Shown here: positions 20,043-31,510 of the stretch, one piece after another
Layout of the letters: each line of letters starts with the position of its first letter
Position numbering within the stretch: position 1 is the stretch's first letter
Source of the DNA: Pseudanabaena sp. BC1403
Lineage (GTDB): Bacteria > Cyanobacteriota > Cyanobacteriia > Pseudanabaenales > Pseudanabaenaceae
Length of the DNA: 64,000 nucleotides
NCBI RefSeq assembly: GCF_002914585.1
Contig: NZ_PDDM01000007.1
Coordinates: 124,001-188,000 of the forward strand
Direction: 5' to 3'
Made by a program: the position numbers and the translations under genes
The notes under the pieces: model-generated
Told to the model about the DNA's origin: nothing
Database searches by the model: none
The model's input: only the letters and a program-made list of their open reading frames with translations

Positions 20043-20078
20043 AATAAAAAAGCACCCCGTGCGGGGTGCTTTTTTATT
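20043..20078. terminator. Bidirectional terminator between mannosyltransferase and hemF genes
   Basis: AATAAAAAAGCACCCC, loop GTGC, GGGGTGCTTTTTTATT: a perfect stem with A and T tails on both sides. The last two bases overlap the hemF stop codon. Confidence 0.92.
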
Positions 20079-21099
20079 AGGCTTTCCAGTTAATCCAGTC
20101 TTGAGGCTTCAAGAATGTTTCATTCAGTTCAGCTTCAGGAGTATTTGGCTCAGGGTGATAGTCATAGTCCCAACGAACTAGGGGAGGTAAAGACATCAGA
20201 ATTGATTCGGTACGACCATTGGTTTGTAAACCGAAGATTGTGCCACGATCGTAGACAAGATTAAATTCTACATAGCGTCCGCGACGGTATAGTTGCCATT
20301 GCTTCTCGCGATCGCCATATTCCATATTGCGGCGACGATTTGCGATCGGAGTATAGGCTGGCAAGAAAGAATTACCACAGCTGTTAACAAAGGCGAAAAT
20401 CTCTTCCCAAGTACGAGGTACATCACCGACTTCGTCACTCATTACTTGAGCGGTTGTTGAATCATTACTGTTTTTGTAAAGTCCATCTTCACCATTTTGA
20501 TAGTCAAAGAAAATACCACCTACGCCGCGAGTTTCACCGCGATGCTTGAGGTAAAAGTAATCATCACACCATTGTTTGAACACAGGATAGTAGTGAGGAT
20601 TATGGCGATCGCAAGCAGCTTTAAGTGTTGTGTGCAAATGCTTTGCGTCTTCGCCAAAACCATAATAAGGAGTGAGATCAAGTCCACCGCCAAACCACCA
20701 AATTGGACCAGCTTCAAAATAGCGATAGTTAAGATGAACCGTTGGTGCATAGGGATTCTTAGGATGTAGCACCATCGAAGTCCCAGTCGCATAAAATGTT
20801 TCGCCTGCAACTTCTGGGTGATGGCGCAAAATAGCTGGGGGCAACTGGGAGCCAAATACCTCAGAAAAATTTACGCCGCCCTTATCAAAATAGTCACCAT
20901 CAGTAATTACACGAGATCGTCCGCCGCCGCCTTCTGGTCTCTCCCATTGATCTTGCTTAAACGTTGCTTTGCCGTCTAGTTCTTCTAAACCTTGGCAAAT
21001 GTTGTCTTGCAAGCCTTGCATGAACTGTTTCACGCGAGCCTTAGAGTCAACAGGAACTTTGAGTAAAACCTTACTAGGAGCGACAGGGGCGATAGTCAT
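20077..21099 (-). CDS. hemF: Oxygen-dependent coproporphyrinogen III oxidase
   Basis: A 340-residue enzyme converting coproporphyrinogen III to protoporphyrinogen IX with O2, shared by haem and chlorophyll synthesis. Motifs are GGGGRSRVITDG, SMVLHPKNPYAPTVHLNYRYFEAG, WWFGGGLDLTPYYGF, and the conserved EYGDREKQWQLYRRGRYVEFNL-region ending in LPPLVRWDYDY. Length is normal for cyanobacteria. It lies downstream of and on the same strand as the DPOR operon, but is separated by a GNAT gene on the other strand and by terminators, so it is not in the operon. Confidence 0.97.
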   Translation of the reverse strand: MTIAPVAPSKVLLKVPVDSKARVKQFMQGLQDNICQGLEELDGKATFKQDQWERPEGGGGRSRVITDGDYFDKGGVNFSEVFGSQLPPAILRHHPEVAGETFYATGTSMVLHPKNPYAPTVHLNYRYFEAGPIWWFGGGLDLTPYYGFGEDAKHLHTTLKAACDRHNPHYYPVFKQWCDDYFYLKHRGETRGVGGIFFDYQNGEDGLYKNSNDSTTAQVMSDEVGDVPRTWEEIFAFVNSCGNSFLPAYTPIANRRRNMEYGDREKQWQLYRRGRYVEFNLVYDRGTIFGLQTNGRTESILMSLPPLVRWDYDYHPEPNTPEAELNETFLKPQDWINWKA

Positions 21100-21154
21100 A
21101 ATCGTTTCGTATTAGTTTTCAGAGGTTGGAATTAAAATTTTTATAAGAGTTTGT

Positions 21155-21197
21155 GAGCTTAAAGAGTCTCAGCCTGCGGCTGAGACTCTTTAAGCTC
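21155..21197. repeat. Perfect 20-bp hairpin upstream of hemF
   Basis: GAGCTTAAAGAGTCTCAGCC, loop TGC, then the exact complement. It lies about 55 bp upstream of the hemF start, in the leader or promoter region, and so is not an obvious terminator for any annotated gene. Confidence 0.85.
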
Positions 21198-21302
21198 ATT
21201 AAGAATTGCTATATCACTGTTAAATACTTTACATTTAGTCTGTGTTGACTGGGGCAAATGTAAAGCATTGTGTAGCAAAATATCGCGATCGCTAACTCGT
21301 AT

Positions 21303-21333
21303 CATAAAGTCAGCGCTTCGCGCTGACTTTATG
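21303..21333. repeat. 14-bp hairpin containing the GNAT start codon
   Basis: CATAAAGTCAGCGC, loop TTC, GCGCTGACTTTATG. The last three bases are the ATG at 21331, the probable start of the acetyltransferase. It has a GCGCTTCGCGC core. Confidence 0.8.
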
Positions 21334-21900
21334 AAAATTCCAACGATGCTAGATCTGCCAGAACAATTTCTAACTTTGCAAACACCACGATTGATTCTTC
21401 GTAAATTGGAGATCACTGATGCTGCGGATATTTTTGCCTATGCTCATGATCCAGAAGTAAGTACTTACACTTTATGGGAAGCGCATCAGTCAATTAATGA
21501 GACTTATGAATATTTAAACAATTTTGTTTTTAAAATGTATCGCGATGGGACAGGAATGACTTGGGGAATAGTAGAAAAGGGAAGCAGCAAATTAATTGGA
21601 ACTTGTGGCTTGCATGTTACACCTGTTCATCGAAGGGCAGAGCTAGGATACACACTGTCAAGGGATTATTGGGGTCAAGGCTTGATGCCTGAGGCAGTAA
21701 ATGTGGCGATTACTTTTGGCTTTCATGTGATGCAATTACTCAGAATTCAAGCTTATTGTGCTGTAGAAAATATAAGCTCGGCAAGAGTTCTAGAAAAATC
21801 AGGAATGCAGTTTGAAGGGATTTTGCATAATTATGTTTTCACGAAAGAGCGTCCTTGGGATGTAAAGATGTACGCAATTACGCGATCGCATGATTTCTAA
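21331..21900 (+). CDS. GNAT family N-acetyltransferase (RimJ/RimL type)
   Basis: About 189 residues from the ATG at 21331. An in-frame ATG at 21268 would add 21 residues encoded by the hairpin and is unlikely; ATG 21346 (MLDLPEQF) is another option. Landmarks are LQTPRLILRKLEITDAADI, the acetyl-CoA region LGYTLSRDYWGQGLMPEAV, and NISSARVLEKSGMQFEGIL, all typical of ribosomal-protein or small-molecule acetyltransferases of the RimJ/RimL group. The acceptor is unknown. It is convergent with the DPOR operon and shares its terminator. Confidence 0.88.
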   Translation: MKIPTMLDLPEQFLTLQTPRLILRKLEITDAADIFAYAHDPEVSTYTLWEAHQSINETYEYLNNFVFKMYRDGTGMTWGIVEKGSSKLIGTCGLHVTPVHRRAELGYTLSRDYWGQGLMPEAVNVAITFGFHVMQLLRIQAYCAVENISSARVLEKSGMQFEGILHNYVFTKERPWDVKMYAITRSHDF

Positions 21901-21929
21901 AAAAGCCCTCGCTAAGCGAGGGCTTTTTT
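21899..21929. terminator. Bidirectional terminator between GNAT gene and bchL-type gene
   Basis: AAAAAAGCCCTCGCT then AGCGAGGGCTTTTTT, directly after the GNAT stop and 6 bp from the reductase stop. Confidence 0.92.
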
Positions 21930-21934
21930 GATGA

Positions 21935-22846
<912 letters not shown>

Positions 22847-22910
22847 CTATTATTAATAATTAACTGTTTATTTGAAGTTTGCTGCTACGCACCAAACTTC
22901 ATTTATGTTT

Positions 22911-24593
22911 CTATTGACCAATCTGAGCTTTTGCATCGTAGAGAGTTTCTACGGTGATCGAAGTGATGCCGCGATCGCTAGCAAATTTCTCAGTATTACG
23001 CTTGATTTTGCCGCGAACAAAGAAGGGAATCTTCTTCAACTCAGCTTCACCATCAGCACTCCAAGTAATGCCCTCAATTGCTTGAGCGATAGGTGTAAGA
23101 ACGGCTTGATTAGAGTTGTTTGTTGAGGCGATCGCATGATCAGTAGCGACTGATTCACTAGGTAGATCACGACGAGATTCTTGTGATGGGGCAGTATGCA
23201 AATGGCTCATATGACCTTCTGCAAACTCGAAGTCCTCTTTGAACATTCCAATCAAATGCTCTTCTAGACCCATCATCAAAGGATGTATCCAGCTATCAAA
23301 AATCACATTTGCGCCTTCCCAGCCCATTTGTGGTGAGTAACGAGCAGGTACATCTTGAACATGGATTGGTGCAGAAATTACCGCGCAAGGGATACCCAAG
23401 CGTTTGGCAATATGTCGTTCCATCTGAGTGCCAAGCACTAGTTCTGGAGCGGCTTCAGCAATTTTAGTTTCCACTGCCAGATAGTCATCACTAATCACGG
23501 CTTCAATTCCATGCTTCTTGGCAACTTCGCGTACTTCCCTCGCGAACTCTCGGCTGTAGGTTCCAATACCAACGAGGGTAAAGCCTAATTCTTCAGTTGC
23601 CATCCTTGCTGCCGCCAAAACATGGGTCGCATCACCAAAGATGAATACACGCTTGCCTGTGAGATAGGTGGAGTCAACTGATCTGGAATACCAAGGTAGT
23701 CTCGAAGCGCCCACTTCGGCTGCCGATGATACCCGTGCTGCATCCCAATTACCCAAAGTATCAGCATGCGATCGCGCTAGAGCTTGACTAACATCGATAT
23801 CAGCAACTTTGCCAATTTCAGTAATAAAGTCGCGAGTCGCTCCGACTCCGATAGGAACGGTTTTAATAATTGGTTGTCCAAAGCTACGGCTGAGCCAAGT
23901 ACAAGTTGTCAGTGCAATTTCAGGATAAAGACAAATATTAAAATCTGCATTTGGGATCCGCAGCAAGTCATCGGGTGTTGATCCCATTGGCGCAACGACA
24001 TTCACATCTACGCCGATCTCCGCCAATAACTTGATCACTTCACGAATATCATCACGGCATCTAAAGCCTAATGCAGTTGGACCAATTATGTTCGCTTTTG
24101 GACGGATATTGGGATCGCGTTTAGGACGTGGCGTATTTGGGGCTGGGACAACTGGTAATAGGAGTGTCCGAACTAGATGATACAGAGTTTCGCTTGCTCC
24201 CCAATTTTCTTTCTTAGAATAAGCGGGCAGTTCCAGACTTACAACTGGGATCGGCAGCCCCATGCTTTTGGCTAAGCCACCTGGTTGATCTTGAATTAAC
24301 TCAGCTGTGCAACTTTCGCCAACGAGCATGACTTGAGGCTTAAATCTGTCATAGGCTTCGCGCACAGAAGTTTTAACCATTTCAGCCGTGTCACCACCAA
24401 GATCGCGAGCTTGAAAGGTGGTGTAAGTTACAGGCGGACGGCGATCGCGACGCTCAATCATCGTAAACAGCAAGTCGGCGTATGTATCGCCCTGCGGCGC
24501 ATGAAGAACATAATGGACACCTTCCATTGCAGTGGCAATTCGCATTGCCCCCACATGGGGAGGGCCTTCGTAAGTCCAGAGAGTCAATTCCAT
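22911..24593 (-). CDS. bchB: Light-independent protochlorophyllide reductase subunit B, purple-bacterial (BchB) type
   Basis: A 560-residue subunit of the catalytic NB component. It starts [18 protein letters not shown], has Asp36 (PQGD) at the position of the unusual aspartate ligand of the NB [4Fe-4S] cluster, and [10 protein letters not shown] near 306-315 whose Asp is probably the catalytic proton donor. The [12 protein letters not shown]-like segment ([19 protein letters not shown]) and [10 protein letters not shown] close the protein. These match proteobacterial BchB; cyanobacterial ChlB starts MKLAYWMYAGPAH and is about 508 residues. It is longer than the Rhodobacter protein (about 525), with extra residues near 150-166 and 268-298 and in the linker near 475-510. 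Confidence 0.92.
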   Translation of the reverse strand: MELTLWTYEGPPHVGAMRIATAMEGVHYVLHAPQGDTYADLLFTMIERRDRRPPVTYTTFQARDLGGDTAEMVKTSVREAYDRFKPQVMLVGESCTAELIQDQPGGLAKSMGLPIPVVSLELPAYSKKENWGASETLYHLVRTLLLPVVPAPNTPRPKRDPNIRPKANIIGPTALGFRCRDDIREVIKLLAEIGVDVNVVAPMGSTPDDLLRIPNADFNICLYPEIALTTCTWLSRSFGQPIIKTVPIGVGATRDFITEIGKVADIDVSQALARSHADTLGNWDAARVSSAAEVGASRLPWYSRSVDSTYLTGKRVFIFGDATHVLAAARMATEELGFTLVGIGTYSREFAREVREVAKKHGIEAVISDDYLAVETKIAEAAPELVLGTQMERHIAKRLGIPCAVISAPIHVQDVPARYSPQMGWEGANVIFDSWIHPLMMGLEEHLIGMFKEDFEFAEGHMSHLHTAPSQESRRDLPSESVATDHAIASTNNSNQAVLTPIAQAIEGITWSADGEAELKKIPFFVRGKIKRNTEKFASDRGITSITVETLYDAKAQIGQ

Positions 24594-24626
24594 AAGTTAC
24601 TTCGATGAGTTTAGGTTACAAAAGCA

Positions 24627-24660
24627 TAGTTAAGTAGGAACGCGAAGCGCTCCTACTTAA

Positions 24661-24663
<3 letters not shown>
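24627..24663. repeat. Hairpin between bchN and bchB
   Basis: TAGTTAAGTAGGA pairs perfectly with TCCTACTTAACTA around an ACGCGAAGCGC core. It covers the bchN stop codon and lies 34 bp upstream of the bchB start, so it could attenuate or stabilise the operon transcript. Confidence 0.75.
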
Positions 24664-26242
<1,579 letters not shown>

Positions 26243-26983
26243 ATGCTAGATTTTTGGACAAAAACCAGTGGGACTTGGATTAATGTTTTGGCAATCGCCT
26301 TCGGAACATTTTTAGGGCTAATCTTGCGTGGACGATTCCTGTCTCAGGTTTTACCAATTCTCAAACAAGCGATCGGACTTATTACCATGTTTGTCAGCCT
26401 TAATATGGCTAATAGCCTGCTTAAAGTTAAAGCAGGTGCTCTTGACGGCGTGATCTTGTCACTGATTTCGCTAATTATTGGCGGCATAATCGGAGAGTTA
26501 GGACAAATTGAGAAGCGATTAGAATCAGTTGGTGATTGGCTAAAAGCGAAATTTAAAGGCAAAGGTAAATTTACTGAAGGGTTTGTCGCTGCAAGTCTAT
26601 TATTTTGCATTGGACCGATGGCAATTATCGGCAGTCTCAATAATGGGCTGAGAGGCGATGATAATCTTTTGGCGCTCAAGTCAGCTCTGGATGGGTTTAT
26701 TTCAATTGTATTTGCTAGTACTTACGGGATCGGTGTTGGTTTTTCGGCTTTGCCCGTTGCCCTATATCAAGGCAGTATGTCGCTTTTAGCAGGAAATTTA
26801 GCTCAAAGCTTACCTGATCCAGCTAATGCCCCATCGGTCTTAATTATCACTGGTGTCGGTGGCTTGATGTTGTTGGGACTGGGCTTAAATTTATTAGAGC
26901 TAGCCAAGGTAAGGGTTGCGTCTTTTTTGCCAGCTTTAGCGATCGCGCCTTTAGTGTACTGGCTTGCAGATAGTCTCAAATAA
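26243..26983 (+). CDS. DUF554 family membrane protein
   Basis: A 246-residue protein with about six to seven hydrophobic helices. It begins WINVLAIAFGTFLGLILRGR and includes ISLIIGGIIGE, FVAASLLFCIGPMAIIGSLNNGLRGD and a C-terminal GVGGLMLLGLGLNLLELAKVRVASFLPAL, the conserved pattern of DUF554 (YdfK/YqgA-like) proteins. It is probably a transporter or channel of unknown substrate. The gene is divergent from bchN and followed by a strong terminator. Confidence 0.85.
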   Translation: MLDFWTKTSGTWINVLAIAFGTFLGLILRGRFLSQVLPILKQAIGLITMFVSLNMANSLLKVKAGALDGVILSLISLIIGGIIGELGQIEKRLESVGDWLKAKFKGKGKFTEGFVAASLLFCIGPMAIIGSLNNGLRGDDNLLALKSALDGFISIVFASTYGIGVGFSALPVALYQGSMSLLAGNLAQSLPDPANAPSVLIITGVGGLMLLGLGLNLLELAKVRVASFLPALAIAPLVYWLADSLK

Positions 26984-27006
26984 CTAAACAAGCGATCGCT
27001 TAAGCT

Positions 27007-27057
27007 AAAACAAAAAAGCAGACATGTCGCAAAGCGACATGTCTGCTTTTTTGTTTT
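27007..27057 (+). terminator. Terminator after the DUF554 gene
   Basis: A perfect 24-bp stem with loop AAA; the arms run from AAAACAAAAAAGCAGACATG and end in a T-rich tail. It is bidirectional in appearance. Confidence 0.9.
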
Positions 27058-27266
27058 TAGATTGCTATAATTAGTACAAGCTCCTCTGTGGCGTGCGTGA
27101 CTACCGATAATGTTCTTGATCGATAATTGTTTTCTAGGAGTCTTTGGCAGTCTTCGCCGCAGTATACCAGACACGCATCTGGGAACTTAAGTTAGGCGTT
27201 GCGCCTCGGCTCCACCTGGTTTTACCGGGTCAAACAACTGAGGTAAGACGGCGTTGCGGAGGGGTG

Positions 27267-27327
27267 ATAAAGTTTTTTTAAAAGTGTCTCTGTGCAGGGC
27301 ACAGAGACACTTTTAAAAAAACTTTAT
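27267..27327. repeat. 29-bp perfect inverted repeat upstream of the initiator tRNA
   Basis: Perfect arms of 29 bases (27267-27295 and 27299-27327) with loop AGG; the stem core is AAAAGTGTCTCTGTGC. It ends 51 bp before tRNA-fMet. Between the DUF554 terminator and this element (27058-27266) I see no gene. Confidence 0.9.
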
Positions 27328-27378
27328 TCAAATGCTTGCAATTACATGAAACCATGCTATATTAGCTAAGCGAAACAA

Positions 27379-27452
<74 letters not shown>

Positions 27453-27478
27453 TTTAACAAAAAACTCAATAACACAAT

Positions 27479-27515
27479 AAAAAGATAAGCCACACTAAGT
27501 GTGGCTTATCTTTTT
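27479..27515. terminator. Terminator between tRNA-fMet and the small membrane-protein gene
   Basis: AAAAAGATAAGCCACACT then AGTGTGGCTTATCTTTTT; it overlaps the stop of the convergent 92-residue gene by two bases. Confidence 0.9.
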
Positions 27516-27792
27516 ATGAGTTTGTAATACTTCTAAATAGATATCCAACCACAACACCAATAATCAAAGCCCAAATTTGACCAGATTTTACAAAACCATC
27601 CCAACCTTTTCCTAAGTCACCCATTACATCTTGCTTAAATTGTTGGGCAAGTAAATCCATGTTTATATGCGAATGCAGATCGGCGATATTGAAATGTATA
27701 TTGCTAGAGATATCGATCGCGGAAAGATGAAACGATAAGTCAGCGCTAGTCATACTAGTCACTAAATGCTGGGCTTGGGCTAAGTCAAACAT
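27514..27792 (-). CDS. Small single-helix membrane protein, unknown function
   Basis: A 92-residue protein I do not recognise. The first 70 residues are soluble and predicted helical, rich in His, Ser and Asp (LSFHLSAIDISSNIHFNIADLHSH), and the C-terminus has one hydrophobic segment (IWALIIGVVVGYLF) followed by RSITNS, so a tail-anchored topology is likely. It starts 17 bp after the PP2C phosphatase gene on the same strand, so it is probably co-transcribed with it; a link to that signalling protein is inference. Confidence 0.65.
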   Translation of the reverse strand: MFDLAQAQHLVTSMTSADLSFHLSAIDISSNIHFNIADLHSHINMDLLAQQFKQDVMGDLGKGWDGFVKSGQIWALIIGVVVGYLFRSITNS

Positions 27793-27809
27793 AATATTTT
27801 AGTTTTGGG

Positions 27810-29195
27810 TTAATTTACTAGAGCTTTATCTTTGATATGCAGAACGACGAGGGTCATGTCATCAGTATGAGTATGCCCTTCTCCAATAAAGTTTTGCACT
27901 TCTTGGAAGATGTAGTCAAGAATCATCTGTGGGCGTGTCACATCATCGGAAAGAGGAAAACAATTCTGACATGCCCAGTCTAAAGCTTTACGAAGGTTTT
28001 CTTCATCAAAGCGATCACCTTCTGGATTTGCCGCCTCTGTGAAGCCATCAGTGTAATAGATGACGACATCGCCTGAATTGAGATGAGTACTACTTTCTTC
28101 ATATTTAGAGCCAGCTTCTAAGCCAATTAAAGCTCCCATCGTGTCAAGAGCATGTACAGATCGGGTCTTGGCTCGCCAATGTAATGCAGGGGTATGAGCA
28201 GCATTACTAAAAGAAAGAATTTGGGTTTCGGGATCGTATTCCGAATAAAACATGGTCACGAAGCGATGGGATTTCTCTAGATCCTCGTACATCACCTCAT
28301 TGAGATGTTCCAAAATTTTACTGGGAGAATGATTATTTAATACCTCTGCTCGTAACATGCCCCTTGTCATGGTCATGATTAAGCCTGCGGGGACACCCTT
28401 ACCCATAACATCGCCAACGACAAAGCTCCAGCGATCGCCTTTTTGCATCGGGATGAAATCATAGTAGTCTCCACCAACTCGACTAGCAGTAGAACACTTA
28501 GCAGAGATCTCAATACCTTGAATTTTAGGACAGTTGCGTGGTAAGAGTTGGCGTTGAATTTCTGCGCCAATCTCCATCTCGCGATCTTGACGCTCTTTTT
28601 TGATTAGTTCAGTTGTGAGTTCATGATTTTCTAAACCCACAGAAGTTTGATCGGCGACTAGGCGCATCAAAGTGCGCTTATTATCTGTCCATACATAATC
28701 GGGCTTGCGGCTAAATATATAAAGACGACCGCGCACCGCATTTTTGACTAAAACCGATGTGCCGTACAAATGTACATCTGCACCTAGATAGCGGCTGACC
28801 ATTTCATCAAGCGCGGTTGGACTACCTGTTAATACTTGTTGTATAGCACGTTCGATCGCAGTTCTTACTTGTTGCGCTTTCATGCCGCCTTGATTGCGCT
28901 CAGGACAATGCAGAGACTCTAGGCGCATCTGCCCACTCGCTTTAAACAAAATTAGCGCACCACCATCAGAGTCAGTTACCCGACTGGCGATTAGGGGAAT
29001 TAATTCTAAAAATTGGTTGAGATTACTAAAGCTGCGGAGAGCGTAACCCAAAAAGCTAAGCAGCTCATGGATTTTGTTTTGATCCTGACTCATCCGTCTG
29101 AGCAGGTCTTTGAGATCTTTCATCACCATCACAGACGTATTGTCTATGTCTTGTGATGGGAGTGATCTATTTCTAGGTGGCAATGATAGAGACAT
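27810..29195 (-). CDS. GAF domain-containing PP2C (SpoIIE/RsbU-type) serine phosphatase
   Basis: A 461-residue protein. The N-terminal part (about 25-205) has a GAF sensor fold (LIPLIASRVTDSDGGALILF), then a linker helix KERQDREMEIGAEIQRQLLP, then the PP2C domain with metal-binding motifs GGDYYDFIPM, GDVMGKGVPAGLIM, YYTDGFTEA and HTDDMTLVVL. Such phosphatases dephosphorylate anti-sigma-factor antagonists and so release stress or light-response sigma factors; the partner is not in this window. A small membrane-protein gene follows closely. Confidence 0.93.
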   Translation of the reverse strand: MSLSLPPRNRSLPSQDIDNTSVMVMKDLKDLLRRMSQDQNKIHELLSFLGYALRSFSNLNQFLELIPLIASRVTDSDGGALILFKASGQMRLESLHCPERNQGGMKAQQVRTAIERAIQQVLTGSPTALDEMVSRYLGADVHLYGTSVLVKNAVRGRLYIFSRKPDYVWTDNKRTLMRLVADQTSVGLENHELTTELIKKERQDREMEIGAEIQRQLLPRNCPKIQGIEISAKCSTASRVGGDYYDFIPMQKGDRWSFVVGDVMGKGVPAGLIMTMTRGMLRAEVLNNHSPSKILEHLNEVMYEDLEKSHRFVTMFYSEYDPETQILSFSNAAHTPALHWRAKTRSVHALDTMGALIGLEAGSKYEESSTHLNSGDVVIYYTDGFTEAANPEGDRFDEENLRKALDWACQNCFPLSDDVTRPQMILDYIFQEVQNFIGEGHTHTDDMTLVVLHIKDKALVN

Positions 29196-29439
29196 ACCAA
29201 TGCTGCAACGCTAGGTGGTTTGAACAAAAGCTAATTTAGTCAAACAGTGTAGCCTGAGTGGGACAAAAATTAACAAGCGATTTCAGTAATTTTCCAAAAG
29301 AGTTTTAATGGCGCTTCACGTCGCTAAAAAAAATCGGCATACTTAAAAGCTCAAAGCCAAAATCTTTACATCCCACGCAGCGGGCGATACAGATTTTTGG
29401 GCTTTACCTGTATAGCTGTCGCCAATAGTACTAGGGCAT

Positions 29440-29494
29440 AAAGCCCAATAATTGATAGGCGGCGCTCCGCTCCGCCTATCAATTATTGGGCTTT
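29440..29494. repeat. Perfect 23-bp inverted repeat between phosphatase and ftsY genes
   Basis: Arms 29440-29462 and 29472-29494 are exact complements (AAAGCCCAATAATTGATAGG at the outside) with a 9-base loop CGCTCCGCT. It lies about 50 bp downstream of the ftsY stop and probably ends that transcript. The rest of the 29196-29542 gap shows no gene. Confidence 0.85.
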
Positions 29495-29542
29495 GATTTG
29501 TCCCAAGACAAGTGACTGTAGCTATAACCTAGCTAATTAAAA

Positions 29543-31297
29543 CTAGTTACTTAATAAAGCTTCGACAAATTCGTAGCTAGAGAATGGTCGCAAGTCTTCA
29601 ATACCCTCACCAGCGCCGATAAATCTAATGGGCAGACCAAGTTGTTGCACTACTGCGATCGCTACACCACCCTTCGCTGTGCCATCTAATTTCGTCAGAA
29701 TCACACCCGTAATCCCTGCGGATTGAGCAAAGATTTCAGCCTGTTTAAGTCCATTTTGTCCGAGTGTAGAGTCTAGAACCAGCAAAGATTCGATTTTTGT
29801 ATCGGTAGATTTTTTATCGATAATGCGGCGAATTTTGCTGAGTTCGTCCATTAGATTTTTCTTGTTTTGCAATCTGCCTGCGGTGTCTACTAGTAGTAAT
29901 TCAGTGCCTCTGGCTTGGGCTGCCGAGATCGCATCAAAGACCACAGCAGCGGGATCAGCATTTTGGGCTGGGTTACAAATTACGTCTACGTTAGATCTTT
30001 TTCCCCAACTCTTGACTTGCTCAACTGCCGCAGCGCGGAAAGTATCGGCAGCAGCGATCAGGGTTTTATAGCCAGACTTCACACTGAGATGAGAAAGCTT
30101 ACCAATGGTCGTGGTTTTACCTGCTCCATTTACACCTGTAATCAGCCAAATATTCAGTTGGTTTTTTTCAGGGATCAGCATCGGAATTGGCTCGCCACCT
30201 TTTTGTCCAGACGAATCAAGCATCTCACGCAAAATTTGTTTGAGATAGGCGATCGCTTCTTCAGGTGGTAAAACTTCTTTGCGAAGCTTGTCTTGCAGCT
30301 TGGAAATAATTTGGTCAGTTGCCTTTACCCCAACATCTGCCTGCAAGAGTAAGGCTTCAATATCATCAACAGAGTCAGCACTCAGAGGCCCCTGTCCAAC
30401 GATCGCCTTTAGTTGATTGACTAGAGACAAACGAGTTTTGTCTAAGCCTTGACGTAGGCGATTGAGCCATGTGATTTCTTCGACGGAGATTTCTTCGGGA
30501 CGACGACCTTGTGAGGCGAGAACTTCGGCTGACCAGATGAAATCATCATCAAATTTGATGGTCGCTTTTCGTCTGGATTGAACTGTGGGTTTAACTTCTG
30601 GCTCTGGCTCAACGATCGCGGTAGCTTCAAGGACAGCGATGCGGGCAAGGCGATCGCTTTCTGACTGCATCCAAAAAGGCAATGCTTCAGGCTCAGGGGT
30701 AATTGCTTCTGGGGAAACAACTTCGGCGATCACAGATTCAATCGCAGGTTCAACTGATGCAGGAACTTCAGTGATTGTTTCTGGAGATATTTCTAAAGGA
30801 GACTCAGCCTCAATTAATGGAGCTGGAGTTGCAAATGACTCAGTAATGTCTAGCTGAGATTCAACAATTGCAGGTTCGTCAACCTGCAATTCAGGGGCAA
30901 TAACTTCATGCTCACTAATTTCTAGAGTAACATCTGCTTCTATAATCTCAGGCTGATCAATTTGTGACTCAGCAGCCTTGACCTCTGACTCACTAGTGTC
31001 TGGTAAAGATTCGACCATTTCAAGATCAGCAATCTTTGCTTCTGGCTCAGTAATTTCTGGCTCTGGGGTTTCAGCTTCAGATGCTTTTTCCTCAGCAACT
31101 TCTGCCTGTTGCTGTACATTGGCATAGGCTGCCTTAGCCCAATTTAATAAATCTTGAGATGCTGGCGATGCGATCGGGCTAGGCTCGTCAACAGTTTTAG
31201 ATTCAGGCGCTTTTTCTTCAGTTTGGGCTGGCTCTACAGGTTGATTAGTTGCATCTTTGTCATCATCAAACTTTCGCCGAAACCAGTTAAACACCAT
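29543..31297 (-). CDS. ftsY: Signal recognition particle receptor FtsY
   Basis: The start is placed at the ATG giving MVFNWFRRKFDDD (31297), since the six residues upstream look non-coding and GAGG precedes it by about 10 bp. A short amphipathic membrane-targeting segment is followed by a long acidic, Pro/Glu/Ala-rich A domain (about residues 15-235) and the NG GTPase domain with GVNGAGKTTTIGKL, DTFRAAAVEQ, DTAGRLQNKKNLMDEL, TKLDGTAKGG and GAGEGIEDLRPF. It docks ribosome-SRP complexes at the thylakoid or plasma membrane. The A domain is repetitive (PE-ES-type units), as usual in the family. Confidence 0.96.
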   Translation of the reverse strand: MVFNWFRRKFDDDKDATNQPVEPAQTEEKAPESKTVDEPSPIASPASQDLLNWAKAAYANVQQQAEVAEEKASEAETPEPEITEPEAKIADLEMVESLPDTSESEVKAAESQIDQPEIIEADVTLEISEHEVIAPELQVDEPAIVESQLDITESFATPAPLIEAESPLEISPETITEVPASVEPAIESVIAEVVSPEAITPEPEALPFWMQSESDRLARIAVLEATAIVEPEPEVKPTVQSRRKATIKFDDDFIWSAEVLASQGRRPEEISVEEITWLNRLRQGLDKTRLSLVNQLKAIVGQGPLSADSVDDIEALLLQADVGVKATDQIISKLQDKLRKEVLPPEEAIAYLKQILREMLDSSGQKGGEPIPMLIPEKNQLNIWLITGVNGAGKTTTIGKLSHLSVKSGYKTLIAAADTFRAAAVEQVKSWGKRSNVDVICNPAQNADPAAVVFDAISAAQARGTELLLVDTAGRLQNKKNLMDELSKIRRIIDKKSTDTKIESLLVLDSTLGQNGLKQAEIFAQSAGITGVILTKLDGTAKGGVAIAVVQQLGLPIRFIGAGEGIEDLRPFSSYEFVEALLSN

Positions 31298-31463
31298 ACT
31301 AATAACCTCGCGCAATGCCTCAATCTACAACAAATTCAATAATAGTTTTAGAAAGCGCTAAGCTTTCTCTGAAACTACTATTGAGTCTATTATCAGCTTA
31401 CTAAGATAGTTTACGGTGTCTGGGTTATTAGCACTGAATCAGATCTAGACGGTTTTCCGAAGT

Positions 31464-31508
31464 CCATAAAAAAAGAAGCGACGCAAAGCGTCGCTTCTTT
31501 TTTTATGG
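31464..31508. terminator. Terminator of the 117-residue gene
   Basis: Perfect 21-bp arms around loop AAA (CCATAAAAAAAGAAGCGACG outside to centre), immediately after the stop of the 31511-31864 gene. Confidence 0.9.
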
Positions 31509-31510
31509 GT

